64,000 nt of DNA from Papilionanthe hookeriana x Papilionanthe teres (lineage: Eukaryota; Streptophyta; Magnoliopsida; Asparagales; Orchidaceae): positions 98,467,805-98,531,804 of the forward strand of contig CM040428.1 in the NCBI GenBank assembly GCA_022702705.1, given 5' to 3'. The notes below the pieces were generated by a model. It did no database searches and was not told the origin of the DNA. It saw only the letters and a list, made by a program, of their open reading frames with translations. A program made the translations under genes and the position numbers. Below, piece after piece: positions 25,201-36,201 of this stretch. Positions within the stretch are counted from its first letter, which is position 1; the number at the start of each line of letters is the position of its first letter.

Positions 25201-26059
25201 GATGCCCCCACATGAAAAATTACATTGGTAGCTTCTTTACAAGTTGGTTTTGGACATCTACTTGCTGCCCCAACATGAAAGATTACATTGGTAGCCTTTT
25301 TGCAAATTGATTTAAAGCTTCTCTTTGCTGTCCTTATTCTAAATTTTCATTGCTAAGCATCAAATGAGTTGTTCTCAAGAAAGAAAAGGAAAAGAGGAGA
25401 AATGACATGCTTACCACTGCAACGAGAGAGCTTGGATATGCTATTCATGCTTGGTTTGCTTCAAACTTATGTGCTTAATATGCTTGGGTGCCTTAAATTT
25501 CATATGTTAGTATGGAATTCTTCTTTTTTTACATTGTTCTACTTGATTAAAATACTTGGAATGGCGCTATATACATATAGGTTGGATGTTGTGATTGCGG
25601 GAAACTTGGAATTTGATGGAAATGTTGAATATTGCTACATATATATGCTTGTGTACTTCTTAGATTGCAAATTGCAGGTGTGAAAATTAATTTTTTATGC
25701 CGTTATGCTGTTGAATTTTTCTTTGATCGGATTTGACTTTTACTTTCCTTTTGGGCATATTTTCTCCCCGCTTTCCAAGCTTTTGGTTTTGATTTCACAT
25801 ATCTCAACCTTTTTTGCTCCACATACTTTATAGTTGTCCCCTGCACCATGATTGAAGGATTTGTTTTCACTTCCTATCTTACATGCTACATCATCACACT
25901 ACCTCACATATCACACTACTTCATTACATCACTACATTACCCTACACATGTCACACTACTTCACATGTTACACTACTTGGCCACAACACTACACCTTTCA
26001 TATTTCCTCACACTACTTCACTACTTTACTTTGTTTCTTTACATCCATTACATGATAAC

Positions 26060-26250
26060 CCTTTGAACCATGTTGCAGGGGTTTGACTCTTTTCCTCTAC
26101 ATGCTTTACATGATAACCTCTTGTACCATGTTGGAGAGGTTTGACTCTTTGCAGCTATCCCTTGCACCACATTGGAGGGGTTTAGCTCATTTTCTTCGCA
26201 TGCCTTATCGTCACCTCTCTGCATCATGTTGAAAGAGGTTTAGCTGTTTT
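26060..26250. repeat. short repeat array in D (fourth type)
   Basis: Three to four copies of a block with ACCATGTTGGAGAGGTTTGAC spaced by 60-70 bp. Just upstream, 25,880-26,040 is rich in CACTACTTCACA. Confidence 0.65.
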
Positions 26251-28854
26251 GACTCGTGTTTTTCTGTTCACTATGATTTTGAGAAAATAACTCACCTCCT
26301 TTCCTATGCCACGTTAGGTGGATTATTTTCTTCTCTCTCTTTTCCTTAACCTCTTGTCCTTTGTTTTTCACCTTGTTTCTTGGCTCAATTCACATGCTTA
26401 TGTAGGACACATAAGTACGCATGTATAGCTTTCCGCTATGTGTGGGGTCATCAAACAAGGCTGTAAGTGCGATGGGGACAATGATAGAATTGCAATAGAG
26501 AACCGAGCCGAGAGAATTGTTGACCTCAATTTTGGTGAGGTCTTTTGCTTCTCTCTTTAGTACTTAGGATCTAGCATTAGGCTTTTCCTTTAACTATCTT
26601 AGAGAACTAGAAATGGAACCCACCATTTAGAAATTCAAACTACTTCTTAACTCCCTGCAAACCCCACAAGCTTGATTGTAAACCCCTAATCACCTAGAGG
26701 GTTGAAATCAAATGTGGAGGTTTAAAGGATGAGTTCCCTATAAGACTTTTTGGCCTTAGGAATACCCTGGATGGCCTGGTCTGGTGAAGGTTGACTTGCA
26801 CATACACTACACTCTCACACTCATTCTAAGTCCTAAAACCACACTCTCACCCAACTTGACTTCCTGACTCATGTAGGTAATTCATATGGATGTTCCTTAA
26901 CCCCTAAGCCCTTGGCTAAGAGGGTTAGGAACAACATAGTGAATGCCTCAAATGAGTCCTCTCATGGCTCATATGGGCTTAATATGGCTTCATGGCTCAA
27001 CCAAAGTGATTTCATTTCACTCACACTTGATCAATCTTCTTTTTTTTCAAAATTTCAGTTTTTGACCCCCGGGCCCCGGACCCACCAAACCTACCAAATA
27101 CCCTTGAAATGAGCCAAAATTTGCAAAATTACCTAAATTACCCAAGATCCTTAAAATTAATCCTAAACACTTCCCACCACTCAAATTGACCATCTTTGGC
27201 CAAAAATACCAAAATTTCCAAAAATACCCCTAAACCCCCCAAAATTACCAAAATACCCTTCTACCCCAGAAATCCAAAAATTCTAAAAATTCCCAGAAAA
27301 TTCTAAAAAATCCCAAATATTCCCAATTTCATTTTGTTAAACTACACCATGGGCCAATTTTGCCAATTTACCTAAATTTTGGCAAAACCCCCAATTTGAC
27401 CCATTTTTTAACCCAAGTAAACCCAATGTCAAACCAAACCACCCCAATTGACCTCAATTTTAGTCCAATTAAATTCTAAACTTCAATTCAATATCCCTAA
27501 TATGAATTTAGACCAAATCCAAGTCCAATTTGATTGACATTTGGGCCCAATTTCAATTTGAAGCCTAAGGCCCAATTTTGGCCCATGACCTAAACCTAGT
27601 CCAAACCAACCCAACTCAACCCCAATTGGCCCCAAATCTTTTCTAAAACCTTCCTAACATCCCCACAAACAAAAACCTAACTTGATTTGCTCCAAATTTG
27701 AACCTAAACTCCACCCAAACCTAACCCAAAACCAAAATCCCTTAAATTGACCTAAGCCCAAACCTAGCCCAAATCGGCCCAAATCCCAAAATTAGAGCCC
27801 AACCAAAGTTGAAAACTATTTGTAACACTCCCATAAACATTTTTCAACATTAATTTTACACCAAATTCAACCTTAGTCCAACCTTAGCCCAAGTTAGCCC
27901 AATTTGGCCCACCTTCGCCCCTTTACCAAAAATGCCCAAACTCAACCCAATTCTACTCCAAATCACACCAAATCTCTTCCAAAATCTTCATGACACTTCC
28001 CTAAACTAAATGTAACATTTATTTATTACAATATTTTACAAAATTTTCATCCAAAAATTTATCTTAAAATCTAAAAGCCCATTTCATTAAAACATTTTAA
28101 AATCCCATCCAAAACCATTTCAAAAGCCCATGTTTTCAATCCAAATCCCACATGACATTTCTTTCCATCATCCATTTAATCAAAATCACCCCTAAGTTTC
28201 AAAACCATCATTAAACCATTCCAAATCAAGCTTCATGAAAATTTTCCACCAAAATGCCAAAATTTCTAAAACCCACTTCCATGAAACTAAGCCAAGCCAC
28301 CCCTAAGCCAAATGGAGCCATTGAACCATGCACAAGCCACGTGCAAGCCTTGGGAGACCCTTTACACATCACCATTCCATTAATTTCAAAAGGAGGAGCC
28401 TCTTTTAATGAGACACCCTAACCCATGATTAATCTAAATATTCATGGATGGGGACTTCACCACCTTCTCTTGGCTGAACCCACTGATTTCCCTCGACCAA
28501 AATCCGGCCTCAGGGAGGTGCACCAAGCCTAAAGCATGCATTTGACCCATTTGAACCCAAAATAGCGACTTCCCCCATTCCATTTGAATCAAGTCCTTTA
28601 CACATGGCCAATGCTAATTGCTTGCACCTTTGCCAACCCCTGACCCTCCTGATGACAACAGTGACTTGACCTTGGCCGGCCAGCCACCACAGCTGCCGAA
28701 AACCACCAGGCCGAGAGCACCCATGTGAGCCAAAATTTTCAATTCTTCCCTGCAGAGTTGTCCCAGTCCAATTGAACACCATGGCTATTCTTCTCTTGCA
28801 TAGAGCAGCTGATCCCAAGCATCAAACCCCCCTGGGAAGCCCTCCAACCATGTC

Positions 28855-28862
28855 TATTTAAA
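28855..28862 (+). promoter_or_regulatory. TATA box of the T LTR
   Basis: TATTTAAA in a block conserved in solo LTRs 1 (40,989) and 2 (57,058, minus). It is followed by a C-rich CTCTCGGCC stretch suited to a start site. It lies about 2.3 kb into the LTR, implying a very long transcribed LTR part. Confidence 0.6.
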
Positions 28863-29276
28863 CCTCACCCCCTCTCGGCCAAAAAAAGTGCTGAACCAAA
28901 CCTTACCAAAACTCTGCCAAAATCACTCCAGATCCCTCTCCAGACATAGAGAACTTGATCCCCATTGAAATCCAACCCTAAAACCCTCTCTGTGAGTCCA
29001 ATTTTGGAGTTGAAATTCAAGCCCAAAACCAGGACACTTCACCATAGTGAGCCAATCTTCAAATTGATTGACTTACACCTTCACCAGACCAAGAGGAGAA
29101 GTTCCCCAGCAAAAGCTCCCTCACCAGGACAGCCATTGCTTCCAGCATCCAAGCTTTGTGATCGGGCTTGGTCACTTTTGTACCTAGGCATTTCCCCAGA
29201 GCAAGCGACTTCATCTGGAGCTTGCTTGGACTCAATCGAAGGTGACACAACCCTCAGATCGAAGCTTCACTTCTCC

Positions 29277-29292
29277 GAGTAAAGGTATGAAC
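29277..29292 (+). promoter_or_regulatory. candidate splice donor in the T leader
   Basis: AAAG|GTATGAACTCA, with GT at 29,285-29,286, matches the plant 5' splice consensus. The same site is kept in solo LTR 1 (41,419) and, with one change before the cut, in solo LTR 2 (56,653, minus). Confidence 0.5.
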
Positions 29293-31529
29293 TCACTCTT
29301 CCTCCCGAGCTCCTGTAGATTCTCCATTTAGTTTGAGTTGATTTCAATGCACTTTAACCGTATAGATGTGTTCGTCTCTTCAAGACGAATCGATAGAGTA
29401 TAAGAACGTAAAAATCCATGGATAATCGAGTGAGATCTTAGGGTTTTAGTGTGGAGGGTCACGGGTGCACACCAGTCGGAGACAACAACTAGGAGTCGTT
29501 GGATCGCGCGTGTATCAAGCGGACGGTCGAGATCAAGCCGGACAGCGCAATGGTACGTGAATGGCGGGCCCCCGTAGCGTTTACTCAGGTGGCGGTGCCG
29601 AATCACGGAGCGACGCGTGGGCTTTCGATCCGGACGAGGATGACGCGGCGCCGAGTCGGATAAGTAGAAAATTAGGATTTTTTTGGATTTATTTAAATTC
29701 CAGAACTTCAAAAATTCATATCTCTGCATAGAAAAATCACAAAAATAAAATAAAAATACCCTCTTGCTCAGTGAACAGAGAAGAATAATGTGGAAAAGAA
29801 ATCAAGTTAATTAGATGAGTATTTTATTTTTAATAATTTATTTACTGTTTCCAATGTTTTGATTCTCCATTTGCATAGACAATTCACCATGGCATGAGAC
29901 CATAGGGCTTTTGAAGCCTCTGATCTTGGGAACATTCCCTGAATTTTTCAAGTCAGAGGCCATCTCTGTGAAATGTTATTGATTTTTCAACTTCATGTCA
30001 ATATTTTAGGAATTTTAATTCCAATAATTAGCATGTTGTAAAATAAATTCTAGGAAAATTTGGTGGTGTTTCCTAGGACTAGAGGACCCTATGAAAAATA
30101 TATTTTGAGTTAATTCATTCATAATAACCCTAATTGGCCTAAACACTCAAAATTGAATTTGAATTAATTAGGGTTAACCACAGACCAAATTGACTTGAGA
30201 ATAATTCTCCTTTGCTCTTTAGGGTCAGAGGAACCTTACGTAAAATTTTAAAATCAATTGGACTTGATTAACCCCACCAAATGGATTGATTAAGCCTCAT
30301 AAGCAAAATGAAATTTTAAAAATTCATAACTCCAAAAATACTTTTCAAAAAATTCACAAAAATGATTTGGGAGCTTCTCTGATATCAGGGGAGTTCAGGA
30401 AAATTAAAATTGGAATTTTCTAAAAAAGTTGATTTTTTACATTATTTTAATATTTTAATAATTAAAAAATAATAAAAATCACAAAAATATTAAAAATCAT
30501 AAAAATGTCACATTTGACTCATAATCACTTAGGAACAAACCAAATATTTTCCTAAGTCGCTAGGATAAGATATTAAATTTTAAAGACTTAATGTAATTTT
30601 TAATATTAAAAAATGAATTTTCAACCTTTTTCACTAAAATAATTATAATAAATCAAAGAAAAATCAAAAAATTATAAAATTTGTTTCTCTGGACTTGTTG
30701 AGGGCAGAGAAATTTAAGAAAAATATAAAATCTATTTTTCAATATTTATTTTATTTTAAAATTAATTAGTACTCTAAAACTCAAAATAATTATAATAAAT
30801 AAAATATAATTCAAAAAAATCACAAAAATTGGTCTAAGTAATTTTCTGGTCATTAGGAACATCTCATAATTTTCTTAAGGACAGAAACTTTAACTTGATC
30901 ATGTTGTTGAATTTTCTTTGAAAACTCGAATTTTCTTTGAAAACTCCTATTTTCTACTAAAAATAATTATATAAATAAATTAAAGTTAGAAAAATCACAT
31001 TTTCTCCTCTAATGTCTTAATTGAAATGTGAGCGAGGTGACATAAAAATTTCAAATTCATTTGAGCTCAATTTAGTGAGTTATGAAATGAATAAGCCTAA
31101 AAGGGCATAAAGGTAATTAAAAATTTTAACCCTTAATTAAAACTTTAGGTTTAATCAAAATGGAGGGTAAATATTTGATTTTAATTTTCTCTTGGATGAT
31201 TGAAACTTAGGGAAATTAAAAGGGTAGAAACCCATTAAACACTTTGAAAATATCAAAATGAAACTCTAATTAATTAAATAATTTAAATTTTGGAAAGAAT
31301 ATATTTAAAATTTAGATTATTAAAATAGGGATATTATTGAGAGGATATTTATTCTTTAATTTAAAAATCCCTAAATAAATCACTTCAATAATATTTAGTT
31401 CTTAATTAAAAATTAAAATAATAATCCAAACTAAATAAATTAAAAATTAAAAGAAGATAACCCTTAAATGAATTAATGCTTAAAATGTTAAATGGTCCAA
31501 TAATTAAAGTCAAATTTAAAATCTTGGAG

Positions 31530-31890
31530 TTAAATTAAATTAAATTAAATTAAGTCAAGTCAAAGTTTAAATTAAATTAAATTAACACCTTAACAATTAA
31601 ATAAATTAAATTTAAAATATTGAAACTAAAATTAAATTAAATTAAAATTAAATTAAAACTAAAATTAAATTAAATTAAAATTAAATTAACATTAAAATTA
31701 AATTAAATTAAATTAAATTAAATTAAATTAAATTAAAATTAAATTAAAATTAAAATTAAATTAAAATTAAAATTAAATTAAAATTAAATTAAAATTAAAT
31801 TAAATTAAATGAAGTTAAATTAAATTAAATTAAAATAAAATAAAATAAAATAAAATAAACTAAAATAAAATTAAATTAAATTAAAATCAC
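31530..31890. repeat. (TTAAA)n array in the T LTR
   Basis: A long run of AAATT/TTAAA pentanucleotides with variants. The same kind of array is at the same LTR position in both solo LTRs (43,640-43,810 and 54,330-54,520). Confidence 0.93.
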
Positions 31891-33487
31891 TTAACAAGAA
31901 ACCTAAATGAAATCATTAAGAGTTATATCAAAACATATCAATAATTTCAACACCTCTTTCTATCTAAGTAAATTTAAAACATAAACATCAATCTGAAATA
32001 CTAAGATAATTGAAAGTGTAAAGATTTAAATTAAATCTAAAATAATTTGAACACTATTCCAAACTTAAAATTATTAATTAAAACCTCATAATTAAATTAA
32101 ATCACTTTAAATCATTAACTCAAACTTTAAATTAAGAATGATTAAAATTCTCAACAAGTCAACTTGCCCTTAAAGGCTTTAATTATTATAACTCTTAAAT
32201 AGAGTATTAAGTAAGATGTCACTTCATTCATCAGGTTATCAAATACCCAGGTTCACTGAGCAAGAGACAAAGCTTAACTAAACTCCTGGATGATTAATTC
32301 ACTTGTGCAACTAAATTTACTTGGACTCAAAATAATCCCAGAAGTATTGAAAAGATGTTTAGGACTCGTCCTAAGTACTTCCTCAATATGACGGAATGTT
32401 TTAGAAGAACAATTGAATTTAATTGTTCTTTGATGAAGAAAATCATCCTTAAACCAAAACACAAGAACCTAGACGTCATAGGAGATGACTAGCAATAAGA
32501 CTAGGAATTTGGTAGACAACCAAAACCCTGTCCTTTAGCTTTACCTAGGTATTTATTGAAATATTTAAATGCCTTAACATGTGTTTTAAGTGCAGCTTGG
32601 GATGACGGGAAGACCCTCCAGCTACGCTTTTATTTTATTGCAATTTACTTACATTGTACTTTACTTTTTCTTGCATGTTAAACAAGATTGTTGCATGAAA
32701 ACCAAAACTTTTAGGATTGTCCCTGAACTGAAACCAAAACTAAATTAAAAGTCATTGTAAGATAAAATTCACCGCCACAACATTCCAAAATATAAAACAA
32801 CTCAAAATTTAATCACAAACAGAACAACAAAACTACAATTGTAACTAAATTAAAACGTCTCGTTGAATGATCGGGAATACCTCGGATGATGTAACCCACG
32901 TGTTGCAAATGGGATTTCCCATGGTCTAAATGAAAGTGCGGAACTCATTCAGTTTAGTTTAGCAAATTCATCTGGACTAAGTGAATTTGATGAAAATAAC
33001 GGTGTCGGGATGACGGAACCGTGGGATCTTAATCGGTTCTGTTTAAACAACTTTAAGATTTGTTTTAATTAAAATATTAAAAACACTTCGATTTTAAGAT
33101 TTTCTATAAACCAAAACACTTCTCTCATCTCCTGATTTATGACTTCTAAAACTAAACCTCTACAATAACAAGGAGCTTCGAGCATGGTGGGCAGCATGGT
33201 CATCGTCATCAGCAAAACTGGAATCTACTTCAGCAAAAAATTTCCTAGTTTTAAACGACAAAACCATAGGACTTCGAGGTAGTTTGCTTAGTGTAACATA
33301 AATCCTCATTTTTTTTGTTAGGCATTTGTATAATTATGTTATGCAAATTAAGCCCTAACCGGTCTTAGGACTCCGAGGTGGTCGTTTGGTACGACATAAA
33401 CCCTCACATCTTTGAGTCTATTTGTGTGATTATGTCATACAAATATAAGACCTAAATAAATAATATTGACAAGATTGCAATATTAAA

Positions 33488-33990
33488 AAAACTGGCATAC
33501 CTAAGACGCTTTATATCTAATCTGTCAGGGAGGTGTCGGCCTTTCTCTGCTTTAATTAAAAATGACGCCAAATTTATTTGGGAAGAGAAATGCCAACAGG
33601 CCTTCGAAGATTTTAAACGAAATCTTATGACACCACCCATTCTTGCAGCTCCTATCCAGGGTAGATCGTTGATACTTTATACTACGGCCTTAGACGACTC
33701 CCTCGGAGCTCTCCTTACACAAGACAATGATGAGGGTAAGGAAAATGCACTATACTACTTGAGTCAACGTCTAATACCAGCGGGAATAAAGTATCCTCCT
33801 ATTAAGAAACATTGTCTAGCTTTAATTTTTGCCACTCAGAAGCTTAGACATTACATGTCATCTCATAAGGTAAACCTGATTTCGAAAGTTAATCCACTAC
33901 AATATTTGATGTCCTGACCTACTCTTTCCTGACATCTTACAAGATGGTCAATGATACTATTGCAATTTGACATAACTTTCATGCCCCTTC
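33488..33990 (+). pseudogene. Tat-lineage pol fragment: connection / first RNase H (element T)
   Basis: The coding signal starts without an RT palm: LAYLRRFISNLSGR, then WEEKCQQAFEDFK, and an RNase-H-like section LYTTALDDSLGALL ... YYLSQRL ... IKKHCLALIFATQKLRHYM. In Tat elements the first RNase H is degenerate, acting as a connection domain, and is followed by an archaeal-type RNase H; the order here agrees. It ends in a stop at 33,917 with coding traces continuing in another frame. The 5' part of pol is missing because of the deletion at 33,487. Confidence 0.85.
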
Positions 33991-34734
33991 GCATTATCAA
34001 AGGCAGATTTTAGCAGATTTCCTCGCTGCGCGCCCACAACCAGCTGGGTCTCCGTTTGACGATGAAGTACCGGACGGGCGAAAACTAAAAGTAGAGGAAC
34101 CAAATACACAACTTTGGGAAATGTACTTTGACGGTGCGTCTTCAGCCAGAAAAAACAAGGTACAACGTACAGTAATACCAAGCAGGGCAGGTATTGGTCT
34201 GATCTTCATAACATCGGATCAGGAAATGCTAAGCTTCTCCTACCATCTAACAGAACCATGCACCAATAATGAAGCAGAGTACGAAGCCTTGATTACAGGT
34301 CTGGAATTAGCAATTTAATGGACTTAACTGACATTGCCGTTTACGGCGACTCACAGCTCAACATCCAGCAAGTAACAGGACAGTACAAAATTCTGAAACC
34401 AAGGTTAGCGAATTACCACAAATACACAATGAAACTCCTGGAGCGAATTCCCAGTGTAACATTCTATAGAATTGCTCGAGTAGATAACGCTTACACAGAT
34501 ACTTTAGCTAAACTGGCTAAAGAATTTGCATGTCCACTGAAGGATTCTATAGATATCACTTTACGAGGATGCCAGGTTCTCTCACAGATAGACCTCGACA
34601 CTTTACACGAACTGGGATATGAAAGACTAGCAGCTATAGTAATAGAAGACAAGTCAAACTTGCGTCAGCCGATAACAGAATATTTACAGACTGGAAAGCT
34701 ACCGAAAGATAAGTCTACAGTGCACCAGATATAG
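33991..34734 (+). pseudogene. archaeal-type RNase H of Tat-lineage element T
   Basis: Begins with the linker ILADFLAARP. The RNase H core follows, with acidic positions in MYFDGASS, NNEAEYEALITGLELA, YGDSQLNIQQVTGQY and NAYTDTLAKLA. The presence of such a second RNase H downstream of the first is a hallmark of the Tat lineage of Ty3/gypsy. A frameshift near 34,316 separates the first two acidic motifs from the last two. The four acidic residues are all still visible, but the chain is broken. Confidence 0.88.
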
Positions 34735-35914
34735 AAAAGAGAAATGTCTTACACGTTAATTAACAATATTCAGTACAGAAGATCCTTTGACCAGATGTGG
34801 CTTAGATTTCTCAGCAAAGCAGAAGCACATAATATTGTCAAAGAGATTCACAGCGGATTGTGCGGAGTACACTAGTGAGGACCGAAAAATGAAAATGAAA
34901 ATTAAGAGACTCGGGTACTACTGGCCGGCAATGGTGACAGATTGCATGGACACAGCAAAGAAATGTCATCAATGTCAAGTACATGGAGTGGTCTTGCACC
35001 AACCTCCGAATGTTCTGCACCCTACGATTACATTGTGGCCATTCGAGTGTTGGGGTACAGACATAGTTGGTCCGATAGACCCTCCTTCTTCTAAAGGACA
35101 CAGGTTCATTCTCGTCGCTACAGACTACTTTTCGAAATGGGCAGATGCCATTCCGTTACGACAGGTCACAGCACAACAAGTTCTACAGTTCTTTAAGGAG
35201 CAGGTTGTCTACCAATTTGGTGTGTCGCGCAAAATCATTTCCGATAATGGGTCTGCCTTTAAGAGCACAAAGATCAATAATTTCATCAGACGCAACGGGA
35301 TAGATTGGAGGTACTCTACAATTTATTACCCCAAAGCTAACAGACTGGCAGAAGCATTCAACAAAACACTAGTTCATATTTAGAAGAAAACGCTCGATGA
35401 TAATAAAAAATAATGGCACGAGAAGTTACTAGAAGCGCTATGGGCTCCCAAGACGACAGTTAAAACTCCAACATACTCCACACCCTATTCTCTAGTATAC
35501 GGGACCGAGGCAGTCTTGGCATTGGAGGTACAACTACCGACACTTAGAGTCGCCGTTGAAAACCAAATTACTATAGAAGAAAATGCCAGGCTCTGACTAG
35601 CAGAAATGGAAAGCCTCAAAGGGAAGAGATTACTCGCACAACATAATTTGGAACTCTATAAAGCAAAGATGATCCAGGCCCACGACAAACTAGTCCGCCC
35701 GAGGTCGTTTAAAGTCGGTGACCTTGTGCTCATCCTCAAGAGACCTATTCTTGCACACTACAAGATAGGTGGAAAAGTTGAACCAACCTGGGAGGGACCA
35801 TTCGTGGTAGAAAACGTTTACTCCGGAGGATCTTACCAACTGGTAGATTCCCAAGGGGAAAGGCCTATGTTGCTAATAAATGGACGATACTTGAAGAAAT
35901 ACCACTCGACATGA
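34735..35914 (+). pseudogene. Tat-lineage integrase (element T)
   Basis: The zinc-binding N-terminus is visible in part (RLGYYWPAM, then KKCHQCQVHG). In the core, the first Asp is in WGTDIVGPI, the second in IISDNGSAF and the Glu in NRLAEAFNKTL, so all three D-D-E residues remain. A TAG after LVHI (near 35,381), another stop near 35,414 and one near 35,595 break the frame. The C-terminal domain at 35,606-35,914 has KVGDLVLILKRP and the GPF motif WEGPFVVENVYSGGSYQL. Integrase catalyses insertion into host DNA. Confidence 0.88.
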
Positions 35915-36178
35915 AAGTGTTAAAGAAGGAGTTTTGTTTCGATGGAGCTATGTGGCCCGTATCTGTGACTGGGTTTAAAATTTTGTAATAACTTCAAATT
36001 AAAATAAAAAAAATCTCCTTCCACAAAATAATCATGTGAAATTTTTTACTTCCAAATTCCATGGGATTACATTAAATAACACAATCACATTGACATAATT
36101 TGAAACCACATAACTTAAAACTCATTAAAATAAATTTTGATATTGTTCTTATTGGCGCAAAATAGCAACCACTAACAT
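35915..36178 (+). other. spacer between integrase and the AlkB ORF
   Basis: AT-rich and without a coding frame. It ends in a pyrimidine-rich run leading to the candidate splice acceptor. Confidence 0.6.
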
Positions 36179-36201
36179 CTCTCCTGTCGTTCTTGTGCAG
36201 G
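36179..36201 (+). promoter_or_regulatory. candidate splice acceptor before the AlkB ORF
   Basis: CTCTCCTGTCGTTCTTGTGCAG|G: a pyrimidine tract and CAG at 36,198-36,200, followed three bases later by an ATG in the frame of the AlkB ORF. This would suit a spliced subgenomic RNA joined to the LTR leader donor. Inference only. Confidence 0.45.

Larger units (their letters stand above)
19932..26517 (+). mobile_element. D: diverged Tat-type LTR sequence inserted in C gag
   Basis: Starts TGTTGACCTCAC, the same start as the Tat LTRs at 26,518, 38,000 and 38,603. The first roughly 1 kb aligns block by block with them (TTAGAGGACTAG, a CCTAAGCC segment, then C-rich CCCAAAATTACC-type DNA). After about 21,800 it is unlike them: T/G-rich, non-coding, and full of short-period repeats. 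The candidate target flank is TGATT at 19,927-19,931. The right end is cut by T at 26,518, so neither the true LTR end nor any internal region is seen. It could be a truncated LTR or a non-autonomous relative. Confidence 0.6.
26518..33487 (+). mobile_element. 5' LTR of Tat-lineage element T (3' end deleted)
   Basis: Starts TGTTGACCTCAATTTT and follows the solo LTR 38,603-45,935 block by block: C-rich first 2 kb, TATA box at 28,855, splice-donor-like site at 29,285, GC-rich island 29,440-29,660, long AT-rich part, (TTAAA)n, then the block around 32,880 (ATGATGTAACCCACGTGTTGC). It stops matching near 33,487, where pol coding starts. About 0.7 kb of LTR end, the PBS, gag, protease and most of RT are therefore deleted. 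No coding function is expected here; reading frames of about 100 codons are not conserved. Confidence 0.85.

Noticed and set aside
25369..25683. 104-codon plus-strand ORF in D
   Set aside because: Starts within repeat-rich non-coding DNA, has no recognisable domain, no neighbour support and no counterpart in the related LTRs.
19932..26517. Calling D a complete LTR or complete element
   Set aside because: Its right end is cut by T and no TG...CA terminus, PBS or duplicate flank could be found.
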